Source: a virus. From it: DNA of 27,319 nucleotides. Under the pieces are notes generated by a model that ran no database searches, was not told the DNA's origin, and saw only the letters and a program-made list of their open reading frames with translations. Every line of letters starts with the position of its first letter. Within the stretch, counting starts at the first letter, position 1. The stretch is taken from positions 1 through 27,319 of the IMG/VR virus record IMGVR_UViG_3300006920_000189. One strand, given 5' to 3'. A program made the position numbers and the translations under genes. Positions 20,556 to 27,319 of the stretch are shown here, piece after piece.

Positions 20556-22957
20556 TAGTACGCTCTGTTATAGCCGTGTTCTGCCTGTCTGACCATCGCT
20601 ACCAGCCTGTCGGCCTGTAGTTCGAATTCGCCAGTAACCTGTACACTGCTGCCTGCAGTGTTCATAAATTCATGCAATCGGTTTAGGGGTATTATCGCCT
20701 CTGGACCTGCTTCGCCAGCGACAAATAAGCCTGCGCCGGTAGTAATACCACCAGCAGCCAGCAGTGGGATATTTAAGGCGCCCAGGGCAGAAGTAAACAG
20801 CGCCGCTGCGCCTGCGCCAGCTGCTGCTGCCAAAGCAACGTTAAAAGGTGGCGGTACCAGCTTTAGGGCGCCAGCCACCTGGGTAGCTACCGCTAGCTTT
20901 ATTTCTGCGGCTATTGCGTCGCGCAGCGCTGATACTACAGCGCTACCAAAAGCTTTAACAGCAGACGCGCCTTTACTCATAGCGCTAGATACCTGGGCGA
21001 AAGCAGTTTTTGAAACGTTGCCGGTTAACTCCATAGCTGCCTGCATTTTTGCTATAGACTCGTTTAGTTCCTCCTGGGTAGCTAGCTGTCCGTTTAATTC
21101 TTCTGTTAGCAGCGCTACAGCGCCTACACTTGCTGGATAGCCATCCTCTACCAGACTGGTGATTAGACTCCTGGTTAGTCCTATCCTTTCGCTTAACGAA
21201 TCGTAGGTACTACCGAAAGCTTCCTGCTTTTCAGTGATCACTTCTAAACCGCTGCGATAGTCGCCAAAAAAGTCGTCTTGTAGGGCAGGCTTTAGCCCTT
21301 CGATCTTTTCCTGCAGGTACTCCGTATTTCTGCCGGCCTGCTGTAGCGATAAAACAAAAAGGTTAACCCCGTCTACCTGGCCTGTATCTATCGCCTGTAC
21401 TGCCAGCGGACCGCCGCCGCCGCCGCTGCCGCCTGTATCGTCATCAGTACCGCCGCCGCCGCCGCCGCCGCCTGGCTTTACATCTTTCAAAAAGCTAGTT
21501 AGCGTCCCCTCTGATAAACCGCCTACCGTCTGCTTAAACGCTTTACCAAATGTCTTACCCAGGCTAATACCTGCTACAGCGATTTTAGCCAGGTTCGCCG
21601 GATTAGCCAGGCTATTTTTAAGGGTGGAAAATCCAGCCTTAAATTCGCCTGACAATATTTGCCCGATACCCTTAAAGGTGTTACTTAGCTGGGTAGCTAT
21701 AGTAGACGTTATTTTGATCACTACCGCCGCCAGTCCAGCGTAAACGCCGATAATATTTTTAGCTATTGTACCTATTACATTTAGGGCGCCGCCGAAAGGC
21801 TTTAGCGCCGCATCGATAATATTGTAAATAGCTACGCCAAAACTTACCACCGAATCCCCCAGGCGCGCCAGGCTTTCGCCCAGTTCTGCCACCAGGCCAC
21901 GAAAATAGCCAGAATTCCTATAGGCTGCAATGATACCTGCAGTCAGCAGCGCCAGGCCTACTACTACCAGCCCTACAGGGCTGGCCAGAAACGCGAATAC
22001 CCCGCCTAAGCTAGTGATGGGCGCCAGCAGCAGGCTAAAACCTGACCGTAGCAGCGGTAGCGCTTTAGCGACCGCCCCCAGCCCCAAAAACATCGGACCG
22101 ATAGCAGCTACCAGTCCAGCGCTATAAATGACTGTTTTTTGCAGGGTAGGATTAAGCGCCTTAAAAGCGTTTACGCCATCAGAAATAGCTGCGCTAAGTC
22201 TGGTTAGGTTTTCCTCCAGGTTTAGCGTTTCAGATAGCGTTTTACCTATTTCCCTACCGGCTATCTGTAATTCTATGCCGAAAGTTTCAAAAGCCTTACC
22301 CAGTCCGCCCTGGATGTTTTGGAAAGTTTTACTGGTTTCCGCAGCTTTCGTTAGTCTTTTAAGAAACTCGCCAGCGCTTACCCCTGCTTTATTAATACCC
22401 TCCGCCGTGATCGTTCCGAATTCGTCTTTTATTATTTTAGTAAGTCCTGGCAGGCGTTCACGTATTACGCGCAGTTCCGTTTCTAATATCTTCCCCTTAC
22501 CTATCGCCTGCGCTAACTGTCGGGTAGCTTCGCCTGCGTCCTCTGATCCTTCCCCCGTTAACGTCGCAGCCCGTCCAAATTGCCGTAATAGGCGCTCTGC
22601 ATTCGCTGCGCTAACCCCAACCGCCTGCAAATTTAGCGACCCCGCAGCAGCAGACTTTAGATCCAGGGTGGTCTGGGTATCCTTGACAATATTTAGCAGG
22701 CTGGAAAACTGCCTGGCGCCTTCTTCTGCGGATCCAGAAACAGCCGCCAGGCCTTTTTCCAGCTTATCGAAGTCTGCGAAGGTTTTAACCGCAGCGGCGC
22801 CTATACCGATAATGGGCAGGGATACCCTGGTAGTTAAGTCTCTGCCTATACGCTCTGCCTTATAGCCAAAACGTTTTAGCTTATTCTCTGCCTGGGTTAG
22901 CGACCTGGTTAAAGGGCTAACATCAATTCCCAGTTTTAATAGTAAGCTAGAAGCCAT
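20555..22957 (-). CDS. tape measure protein
   Basis: 800 residues. The N-terminal part (LTQAENKLKRFGYKAERIG, then GIGAAAVKTFADFDKLEKGL, then ARQFSSLLNIVKDTQTTLDL) is the conserved tape-measure domain. Long hydrophobic segments follow (about 270-350), as is usual, then a Gly-rich linker near 490-515. The C-terminal helical domain ends AGPEAIIPLNRL, a typical tape-measure end motif. The protein sets tail length and helps DNA enter the cell. By the usual rule of about 0.15 nm per residue, the tail would be near 120 nm; this is an estimate. The start overlaps the tail-chaperone frame by 11 bases. Confidence 0.93.
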   Translation of the reverse strand: MASSLLLKLGIDVSPLTRSLTQAENKLKRFGYKAERIGRDLTTRVSLPIIGIGAAAVKTFADFDKLEKGLAAVSGSAEEGARQFSSLLNIVKDTQTTLDLKSAAAGSLNLQAVGVSAANAERLLRQFGRAATLTGEGSEDAGEATRQLAQAIGKGKILETELRVIRERLPGLTKIIKDEFGTITAEGINKAGVSAGEFLKRLTKAAETSKTFQNIQGGLGKAFETFGIELQIAGREIGKTLSETLNLEENLTRLSAAISDGVNAFKALNPTLQKTVIYSAGLVAAIGPMFLGLGAVAKALPLLRSGFSLLLAPITSLGGVFAFLASPVGLVVVGLALLTAGIIAAYRNSGYFRGLVAELGESLARLGDSVVSFGVAIYNIIDAALKPFGGALNVIGTIAKNIIGVYAGLAAVVIKITSTIATQLSNTFKGIGQILSGEFKAGFSTLKNSLANPANLAKIAVAGISLGKTFGKAFKQTVGGLSEGTLTSFLKDVKPGGGGGGGGTDDDTGGSGGGGGPLAVQAIDTGQVDGVNLFVLSLQQAGRNTEYLQEKIEGLKPALQDDFFGDYRSGLEVITEKQEAFGSTYDSLSERIGLTRSLITSLVEDGYPASVGAVALLTEELNGQLATQEELNESIAKMQAAMELTGNVSKTAFAQVSSAMSKGASAVKAFGSAVVSALRDAIAAEIKLAVATQVAGALKLVPPPFNVALAAAAGAGAAALFTSALGALNIPLLAAGGITTGAGLFVAGEAGPEAIIPLNRLHEFMNTAGSSVQVTGEFELQADRLVAMVRQAEHGYNRAY
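21411..21474 (-). repeat. GGC/GGT triplet repeat coding polyglycine linkers
   Basis: Two runs of CCG/GCC triplets on the plus strand encode two Gly-rich runs separated by a Thr/Asp-rich spacer in the tape measure. Such triplet runs can vary in length by slippage. Confidence 0.7.
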
Positions 22958-23288
22958 CTTTTCGTAAATCTGCGATTATTCGCCGGCGCTGATCTTCTGT
23001 AAAATCATCTGGCGTTAATATTCTGGTTTCTTTACTTTCTTCGTCCTTATCCCAGGCGAGAGTAAACAGGTCTTTATAGCCGCTTACCGTTCCTTTTTTC
23101 AGGTGTGGCGCCATAGCGTAAAAACTGACCACTCGCGCCTGCTCCCACCCTTCCCTATTTAGGCGCTCATCGTACCGCATCCTAAAAATCAGGGCTGCAG
23201 ACAGTTCTGCAGGCGTCATTTCGTCCATAGCATCAGGAGACAACCCCAGCAGGCCAGCACCTGCTAGTCTAATCGTTCCCGCTGTTAG
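22947..23288 (-). CDS. tail assembly chaperone, downstream (gpT-like) frame made by -1 frameshift
   Basis: This frame has no ATG at a sensible place (the first candidate start is a TTG at 23243), but it is open across the end of the upstream gene. After the shift it reads on as LTAGTIRLAGAGLLGLSPDAMDEMTPAEL..., and the LSPxxxxxMTPAEL stretch is the familiar motif of the second tail-chaperone domain. I read it as the C-terminal half of a fusion of about 221 residues made by slipping at GGGAAAC (23288-23294), like lambda gpG-T. The fusion would bring the tape measure and tube protein together during tail assembly. Confidence 0.8.
   Translation of the reverse strand, partial: LTAGTIRLAGAGLLGLSPDAMDEMTPAELSAALIFRMRYDERLNREGWEQARVVSFYAMAPHLKKGTVSGYKDLFTLAWDKDEESKETRILTPDDFTEDQRRRIIADLRKDGF
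23246..23267 (-). promoter_or_regulatory. possible stimulatory stem-loop after the slippery site
   Basis: On the minus strand CTAGCAGG can pair with CCTGCTGG (one wobble) around a 6-base loop, starting 20 bases after the slippery heptamer. That is further away than usual for a frameshift stimulator, so its role is uncertain. Confidence 0.35.
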
Positions 23289-23611
23289 TTTCCCGCCGCT
23301 GCGCTTTCTATTTCGTCCATCTTGGTAGGCGTCACCTGCGCAGCTATCGCTTTATAAGCTTCGATAAAAAAGTCTGCAGCAAAGCCTTCGTTTTCGTCTA
23401 AATGATCTTCTACCAACTCGATAGATGGCACTGGCGAAAGTTTGTTGCTCATTATAGCCTGCCTGATCAGTGACGCGCCAGAAGTGTAGATAAAGTCCAC
23501 CATTGCGGTTTCGTCTTTAGGATCCAGTCCCTTTAGCAGCTTTTTAAGCGCTCTGCAGGTACGGAAATTGAAACGTATAGTGTAGTCGCAGTTATTAATA
23601 TTAAAATCCAT
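23285..23611 (-). CDS. tail assembly chaperone (gpG-like)
   Basis: A 108-residue mostly helical protein (NCDYTIRFNFRTCRALKKLLKGLDPKD, later FAADFFIEAYKAIAAQVT) lying between the tail tube and tape measure genes, which is the standard place for the tail chaperone. It stops with TAA directly after a GGGAAAC slippery heptamer, so most ribosomes make this short form and a minority make the long fusion. The short form coats the tape measure before tube polymerisation in the lambda model. Two hairpins precede it. Confidence 0.85.
   Translation of the reverse strand: MDFNINNCDYTIRFNFRTCRALKKLLKGLDPKDETAMVDFIYTSGASLIRQAIMSNKLSPVPSIELVEDHLDENEGFAADFFIEAYKAIAAQVTPTKMDEIESAAAGN
23288..23294 (-). promoter_or_regulatory. 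-1 ribosomal frameshift site GGGAAAC
   Basis: In the zero frame the codons read gcG GGA AAC TAA, so the X-XXY-YYZ heptamer G GGA AAC lies directly before the stop. Slipping by -1 joins the open downstream frame. The lambda G-T site is GGGAAAG, differing only in the last base. Confidence 0.85.
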
Positions 23612-23612
23612 T

Positions 23613-23652
23613 TGCTAAGGGTGTTTAGCAGGCCGGGCCATACGGCCCGGCC
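23613..23652 (-). terminator. tandem hairpins between tail tube and chaperone genes
   Basis: GGCCGGGCC / GGCCCGGCC (23631-23652, 4-base loop) is directly followed on the minus strand by TGCTAA / TTAGCA. There is no T-run after them. They may lower read-through or protect the abundant tube-protein mRNA. Confidence 0.5.
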
Positions 23653-23671
23653 TTATTGATTACAAAAAAAA

Positions 23672-24106
23672 TTAGGCGATAGTCGCAGACGCCAGTTCAC
23701 CGGTTCCTGTCAGGGAAAACGAAAAGCTTGCTACCTCATCATTAGCGGCTGTCAGATCCAGGCCAGTTACTAGGGCGCTGCCTGTAAACTCCGTATCTCC
23801 AGTTACGCCAGTAGTCCACTTTACAGCGACCGGCAGCCGTGCTACCTGGGCGTCGTAAAGGTCTTTAAAGGTTAGCCGCGCTTCTGCGCTGATAGTGGCG
23901 TCAAAGTTCATTAAGCCCTCACATCCAGCAGACCAGCTAAGCTTTCCAGCGCTAGATTCTACCCAGTTGCCGCCGCCTGTATCCTTGCTGGACACCTCGG
24001 TAGTAGCTGCCTGAATAGACACGTTAGAAGATGTAGTATGGCCTACTTTGTCGCCTCCGATAGTTAGCCGGATTAATTCGCCTTTTGGTGTACCTGTAGT
24101 TGGCAT
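23672..24106 (-). CDS. major tail tube protein
   Basis: A 144-residue protein of the TP901-1/lambda V type beta-rich tube fold: KGELIRLTIGGDKVGHTTSSNVSIQAATTEVSSKDTG, then WVESSAGKLSWSAGCEGLMNF, and the C-terminal SFSLTGTGEL. The 'T-x-x-x-x-S-S-K-D-T-G-x-W' segment and 'SFSLTGTGEL' ending are typical of the family. The protein forms the hexameric rings of the non-contractile tail tube. Its position before the chaperone pair and tape measure confirms it. Hairpins follow the gene, as expected for a highly expressed virion gene. Confidence 0.9.
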   Translation of the reverse strand: MPTTGTPKGELIRLTIGGDKVGHTTSSNVSIQAATTEVSSKDTGGGNWVESSAGKLSWSAGCEGLMNFDATISAEARLTFKDLYDAQVARLPVAVKWTTGVTGDTEFTGSALVTGLDLTAANDEVASFSFSLTGTGELASATIA

Positions 24107-24161
24107 AGTTTGTTATTTGCTGCGCTATAGGGCGCAAAAGTGAATAGTTATTTTTTTGGCG

Positions 24162-24608
24162 CTACTGCTTAGTAGCTTTAAAGGTTAGCGCTGTCGTTAC
24201 TACGCCAGTATCAGGCTCTGGCGGTAGGTCTTCCTTGCCGGTGTATTTCAGCTTATAGGAAGAAAATTCGCCGGCCAGGTGGTGATCTTCTTCTACATCA
24301 ATAGTTTTGCCATCAATAGCTATCCTGCCCAGCCGGGCCAGGCGCCTGGTAGTGATGTATCCGCCTGGCTGCTCTGCATGAAATTCTACCATTAAATCGG
24401 CGCCGGCTGATACGCTTCCGTCCTTCGTGAAAATTATGTCTTCGTTTAGCTGGTGGTAAACGACGTTAGGAAAGTCTGCGCCCTGATCAGATTCTACAGG
24501 GAATACCCGCATAGTATTACCAGCGCCCAGGGCCAGGGCCAGGCCTGCCGGCGCATCGCCGGCTAACATTAGATCCCTGATTGTAATAGGTATAAATTCC
24601 GTAGCCAT
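24162..24608 (-). CDS. tail terminator / completion protein (DUF3168-like)
   Basis: A 148-residue protein between the gp10-like and tail tube genes. Elements such as LALALGAGNTMRVFPVES, then FPNVVYHQLNEDIIFTKDG, then ADLMVEFHAEQPG fit the DUF3168/gp17-like tail completion fold, where a 'P-x-V-V-Y-x-x-L' strand is the best mark. The protein would cap the tail tube and join it to the head. The assignment depends on both order and this motif. A short hairpin lies in the 55-base gap after the gene. Confidence 0.65.
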   Translation of the reverse strand: MATEFIPITIRDLMLAGDAPAGLALALGAGNTMRVFPVESDQGADFPNVVYHQLNEDIIFTKDGSVSAGADLMVEFHAEQPGGYITTRRLARLGRIAIDGKTIDVEEDHHLAGEFSSYKLKYTGKEDLPPEPDTGVVTTALTFKATKQ

Positions 24609-24610
24609 AG

Positions 24611-25180
24611 TTAAGCTGTTTTAAAGCCTCTGCGGACGCCACGCGCCGCTATTGCTTTGTCTGATTCTTTAAATAAAACCGCCAGCGCCGCAGGCCTTGC
24701 CTTTTGCATCGCTGGCACCAGTACCCTACTGCGAAAGGCCAGGGCGGACCCGTATAGCATCGCAGCGTAATAGCCGTCTACAGGCTGCCCTTTAGCGCCG
24801 TATTTTTTAACAGACGATAAAGCAAACTGCGGACCTACAAAAGCATCAGGCGATTTTTTTAGCTTAATTACCTGCAGGCTGCGCCGTAGGTTTCCTGGGC
24901 TATATTCTGTAACCTTCGTACCGTTTCTACGAAAGTGTGGCCGTTTACTATCGTCAAAGCCAGGGCTGCGCCGCGCCTGCTGCGCCACCTTTTGCGCCGC
25001 CTTTCTGGTTATCCGCTGGCGGTCTTTTTTGCTGTAGTCCACCAGCACCCTATCCAAGTTTTTCATTACAGCGCTAATCTGCCTATCTATAGAAATAGAG
25101 TTAGTCCGCTGCCGTTTACCGGCAGCCGCTGTACTGTTTAAAAAAGCCTGGCTATAAAATCTGGGCATTGCTTTAATCAT
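24611..25180 (-). CDS. HK97 gp10-like head-tail morphogenesis protein
   Basis: 189 residues, strongly basic. The helical N-terminal half (MKNLDRVLVDYSKKDRQRITRKAAQKVAQQARR) is followed by SPGNLRRSLQVIKLKKSPDAFVGPQF and a short GYYAAMLYGS segment. This order (basic helix, 'G-N-L-R-R-S-L', 'V-G-P', and a Tyr-rich turn) is that of HK97-gp10-family proteins used in head-tail joining. It overlaps the head closure gene by 8 bases, and a second ATG four codons in is possible. Confidence 0.85.
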   Translation of the reverse strand: MIKAMPRFYSQAFLNSTAAAGKRQRTNSISIDRQISAVMKNLDRVLVDYSKKDRQRITRKAAQKVAQQARRSPGFDDSKRPHFRRNGTKVTEYSPGNLRRSLQVIKLKKSPDAFVGPQFALSSVKKYGAKGQPVDGYYAAMLYGSALAFRSRVLVPAMQKARPAALAVLFKESDKAIAARGVRRGFKTA

Positions 25181-25511
25181 TGTTTTTTGCTTCCATCAGG
25201 ATAAACGACCTATTAGCCCCCTGCTCCAGAACGGAAATAATTTCAAAATTTTGCGACCTATAGACGATAGTATCTTTTGCGGTTATCGTTCGCTCTGGGC
25301 TATTTCTAATAGTGAAATGCGCCGAAGTAAAAGCCGTTTTTTGATCAGCTTCCTGGCTTTCGCCGCTGCCAGCTTTCTGGTAGTCCACAAAAGCAAAAAC
25401 CGGGCCGATAGTAACCAGGTTAGGGATGGCTGCGCCTGCGCTGTCCTGGGTTGTTCCTGTGTCCTGCAGGATCGTTATCTGCTGGTTCATTTTACCTATT
25501 ACGTTGTCCAT
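25173..25511 (-). CDS. head closure protein (SPP1 gp16-like)
   Basis: A 112-residue head-tail joining protein. The N-terminal INQ-type strand is seen as MNQQITILQDTGTTQDSAGAAIPNL, followed by VFAFVDYQKAGSGESQEADQKTAFTSAHFTIRNS and the C-terminal DTIVYRSQNFEIISVLEQGANRSFILMEA. These are the usual family elements (tag with Gly, 'E', 'F-x-I-R', and a final strand with Glu-Ala). It closes the connector channel after packaging. It overlaps the connector gene by 13 bases. Confidence 0.88.
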   Translation of the reverse strand: MDNVIGKMNQQITILQDTGTTQDSAGAAIPNLVTIGPVFAFVDYQKAGSGESQEADQKTAFTSAHFTIRNSPERTITAKDTIVYRSQNFEIISVLEQGANRSFILMEAKNND

Positions 25512-26017
25512 CGCCTATAGCTATTTAGTAGGTACTCTGACACGGTGGGCAGGCGCCTAACTCTATCGGTTCTGTTTTCGTAGAATTCAGCGATAGAAAA
25601 AAGCATAGCCTGTACTATGGCTTTAGGTACATCGTCAGCAGATGGCCCGTAGCCTACCGTATAGGTAATAGCTGGCGCCTCGGCTGGCGAAGTATTAAGC
25701 GTTACGGTAGTAGCGCCCAGGGCGTTTAGTTCTACCGTATAGTCTGTATCTACTACCAGGGTGGTTTCGCCTACATCTACGCTCACTACGCTGATCACAT
25801 CGCCCAGGCTTAGGGCTATGTCTTCTACTATGTCGAACTTTTCCGAAACAGTAGTAGTAATAAACTTTCTGTTAGTGTAGTGTTCTGCCTTTTCCCTTGC
25901 TGCAGAAATTAGTATCTGGATCAAATCGTCTTCCGCATCAAAGTCTACCTTCAGCCACACTTTTGCAGACGCAAGGGCTAAAGGCTCTAAAGCTGGTGGT
26001 GTAACGATCTGAATCAT
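25499..26017 (-). CDS. head-tail connector protein (HK97 gp6 / phiE125 gp8-like)
   Basis: 172 residues. The N-terminal helices (PLALASAKVWLKVDFDAEDDLIQILISAAREKAEHYTNRKF) contain the family mark 'L-x-x-A-K-x-W-L', 'D-D-x-L-I-x-x-L-I-x-A-A-R-x-x-x-E-x-Y-T-x-R'. A beta middle part follows, then IVQAMLFSIAEFYENR and a C-terminal helix with LLNSYRRW. Proteins of this type form a ring under the portal. The start lies 3 bases after the stop of the small head gene. Confidence 0.9.
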   Translation of the reverse strand: MIQIVTPPALEPLALASAKVWLKVDFDAEDDLIQILISAAREKAEHYTNRKFITTTVSEKFDIVEDIALSLGDVISVVSVDVGETTLVVDTDYTVELNALGATTVTLNTSPAEAPAITYTVGYGPSADDVPKAIVQAMLFSIAEFYENRTDRVRRLPTVSEYLLNSYRRWTT

Positions 26018-26020
26018 TTA

Positions 26021-26206
26021 CTAGGCTTTTTTGGTTTTTTCAGGATCCGGATCTGCCTTTTTAGTAGCAGCCTTCGCTGGCGCTTCTGCAGCCTTCGCTT
26101 CGATCAATTCCAGCGCCAGAGGCTTAGGTAATTCTGCTACATCCCCAGGGAAATAGGCCAGGTTCCAGGGTTTACCGCAGACGCCTGTTAAAATTCGGAC
26201 TTTCAT
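26021..26206 (-). CDS. small head-module protein, 61 aa
   Basis: A small gene directly after the capsid gene. The N-terminal half MKVRILTGVCGKPWNLAYFPGDVAELPKPLALELIEAKAAE shows the 'Y-x-P-G-D-x-x-E-L' plus amphipathic-helix pattern common in short proteins beside HK97-type capsid genes. The C-terminal part is a Lys/Ala/Asp-rich tail (KKADPDPEKTKKA). Its exact role is not known; a capsid accessory or connector partner is likely. Confidence 0.75.
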   Translation of the reverse strand: MKVRILTGVCGKPWNLAYFPGDVAELPKPLALELIEAKAAEAPAKAATKKADPDPEKTKKA

Positions 26207-26221
26207 TAAAGATGTTTTGTT

Positions 26222-26251
26222 TAAACCGCCCAGCTTTCGCTGGGCGGTTTA
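26222..26251 (-). terminator. strong GAAA-loop hairpin after the capsid gene
   Basis: A perfect 13-bp stem (TAAACCGCCCAGC / GCTGGGCGGTTTA) has a GAAA tetraloop on the minus strand and is followed by AACAAAAC. No T-run follows beyond TTT in the stem, so partial termination or 3'-end protection of capsid mRNA is more likely than full stop. Confidence 0.6.
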
Positions 26252-26292
26252 CTTCGTTATCGATTACCGCCGCCGTCTGGCGCCGGCTCTGG

Positions 26293-27319
26293 CTACGTTG
26301 TAGTAGCGTCCAGAATAGCGCTAAAGGCTTTAGGCTGGCGTACTGCTACGTCGTAGTAGCTGTTAGCCACCAGGCGTACCATACCGTCAGTAGCTTTGGT
26401 GTACTGATCGACAATAATATCAACCCCACCCCACTGGCCCAGGATCAATTTCGACCAATCGCCAAAAATGATAGCAGAGCAAATAGCAGAGGCTGTACCT
26501 TTCGTCAGGTTGTTAGGCACCTGGGTAGTATAGCCTGCGCTATAGCCCATTAGCGCCGCCATCATGTCTTCCAGAATAAACAGACCGCTACCAGCGTCTA
26601 CTTTCGTAGTCATCAGCTTAGTAGCTACGTCTGGGTTTGTCAGAAAGCCCATGTTTTCTACCATACCGTTTTCCACTGCAATAGCCTTTTGTAGCGCTAC
26701 CAGGTGGTCACGGGTGGGCGCGCCGCCGTCCGTACCGATGGCTACAGAACCGATACCTGCGGTATTAATAATACCGGTAGGGATGGCGCCAGATCCGGAC
26801 CCGCTGATAGCTGCCAGGTCAAGCGCTAAAGCGATACTGTCGCTAAGGTCTTCCCGGATATCCGCCTCTACCCCACCTGGGATAATAGACTGAATCATCA
26901 GCTGCCGGCTAACCTCTGTAAATGCGGCTAAACGGTGTGGGGACATACTAACCTTTGCGTAGGTCGGATCGGTTTCTGTAGAGGCATCTATTTCTCCTTC
27001 CCAGGTAGCAGCTGTGGCTGCAGATTTCGCCGGCATTTCCCAGTTACCCGTAAGTCCTGACCGCAGCCGGGCGCCCATCGATAGCACCTTTGGCATGGGG
27101 CGCAAAACTGGCTCGTAGTCTTCTGTAATGGTGGGTACAGTGTTGCCGCCAGAACCACCTACGGTAGAATCTCTGCGCTCTGTAGCTACCAGAAAGGAAG
27201 GGATAGCCACGCCCTCTACAGACTTACCGAAGCTTCGCGCCTCTTTCGCCGCTTCCTGGCGCATTTCCGCTTCCAGCCCCGTCTGCACTTCGCCGCGAAG
27301 CATAGCGCCGATAGCTGCG
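26293..27319 (-). CDS. major capsid protein, HK97 fold (5' end outside the window)
   Basis: At least 341 residues. The frame stays open to the window edge (AAIGAMLRGEV), so the first visible ATG at 27303 is probably internal. The N-terminal part is a helical delta or scaffold-like region (EMRQEAAKEARSFGKS), which is followed by the HK97 core: RPMPKVLSMGARLRSGLTGNWEMPA, WEGEIDASTETDPTYAKVSMSPHRLAAFTEVSRQLM, the long alpha helix around ADIREDLSDSIALALDLAAISGSG, and C-terminal KLILGQWGGVDIIVDQYT. It forms the icosahedral shell. Portal and protease genes should lie just outside to the right. Confidence 0.93.
   Translation of the reverse strand, partial: AAIGAMLRGEVQTGLEAEMRQEAAKEARSFGKSVEGVAIPSFLVATERRDSTVGGSGGNTVPTITEDYEPVLRPMPKVLSMGARLRSGLTGNWEMPAKSAATAATWEGEIDASTETDPTYAKVSMSPHRLAAFTEVSRQLMIQSIIPGGVEADIREDLSDSIALALDLAAISGSGSGAIPTGIINTAGIGSVAIGTDGGAPTRDHLVALQKAIAVENGMVENMGFLTNPDVATKLMTTKVDAGSGLFILEDMMAALMGYSAGYTTQVPNNLTKGTASAICSAIIFGDWSKLILGQWGGVDIIVDQYTKATDGMVRLVANSYYDVAVRQPKAFSAILDATTT

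Noticed and set aside
22128-22865. Long open plus-strand frame of about 245 codons opposite the tape measure gene
   Set aside because: It is antisense to a firm tape-measure gene, has a Ser/Ala/Pro-rich product without domain features, and reflects the codon bias of the other strand.
61-26106. 14-bp match CTTCGCTTCGATCA near 67 and near 26094
   Set aside because: Too short for significance in a biased genome, and both copies lie in unrelated genes.
2212-26800. Recurring word GATCCGGA / TCCGGATC at about 2214, 5662, 13291, 17522, 26044 and 26791
   Set aside because: All copies lie in genes and encode Ser-Gly or Asp-Pro-Asp with the same codon pairs; codon preference explains them without a binding site.

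Overview
The window looks like about 27 kb of a temperate tailed phage (siphovirus morphology) of a Bacteroidota host, either as a prophage or as a phage or metagenomic contig. The host assignment is inference. It rests on exported proteins with a typical Bacteroidota signal-peptide end (AGAQ), GxVGIGxxxPxxxLDV stalk repeats in the tail fibre, and general resemblance of several tail, lysis and regulatory proteins to Bacteroidota phage families. Base composition is near balanced. Genes are very tightly packed, with many ATGA or TAATG start/stop overlaps.

Nearly everything is on the minus strand and reads from right to left. At the right edge is an HK97-fold major capsid protein cut by the window. 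It is followed by a head-completion and tail module: small head protein, gp6-like connector, head closure, gp10-like protein, tail terminator, tail tube, tail chaperone pair with a -1 frameshift site, 800-aa tape measure, 902-aa tail hub-like protein, an exported 307-aa tail protein and an exported 1181-aa fibre. The lysis block comes next: amidase endolysin, LydA-like three-helix holin, a membrane-anchored cupin and an orphan 148-aa protein. This late block ends at about 11.2 kb in a convergent terminator region.

Between 8.8 and 11.2 kb are the only two confident plus-strand genes. One is a small HTH/coiled-coil repressor-like protein. The other is a 508-aa membrane protein with its own intrinsic terminator, which looks like a gene expressed in the lysogen. 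Two tiny minus-strand ORFs lie between them. A 100-bp divergent region at 8703-8802 holds palindromes and is the likely lysis/lysogeny switch.

From 8.7 kb leftwards runs the early operon: a Cro-like protein, a small unknown, a lambda O-like replication initiator with iterons inside its own coding sequence, a DnaC-like helicase loader, and a run of small accessory genes. These include an exported HCx5R tyrosine/dual-specificity phosphatase. A large serine recombinase, a DUF551-like protein and an HNH endonuclease follow. The HNH gene would normally precede the terminase genes, and the capsid gene at the other edge would normally follow terminase, portal and protease. The two ends therefore probably join through a few kb that lie outside the window, as in an unintegrated or circular phage genome. 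The integrase lies in mid-genome with phage genes on both sides.

The points most worth following are the intragenic origin, the exported phosphatase, the membrane cupin beside the lysis genes, the secretion signals on two tail proteins, the plus-strand membrane gene, and a 22-bp exact repeat carried in two different reading frames of two early genes.
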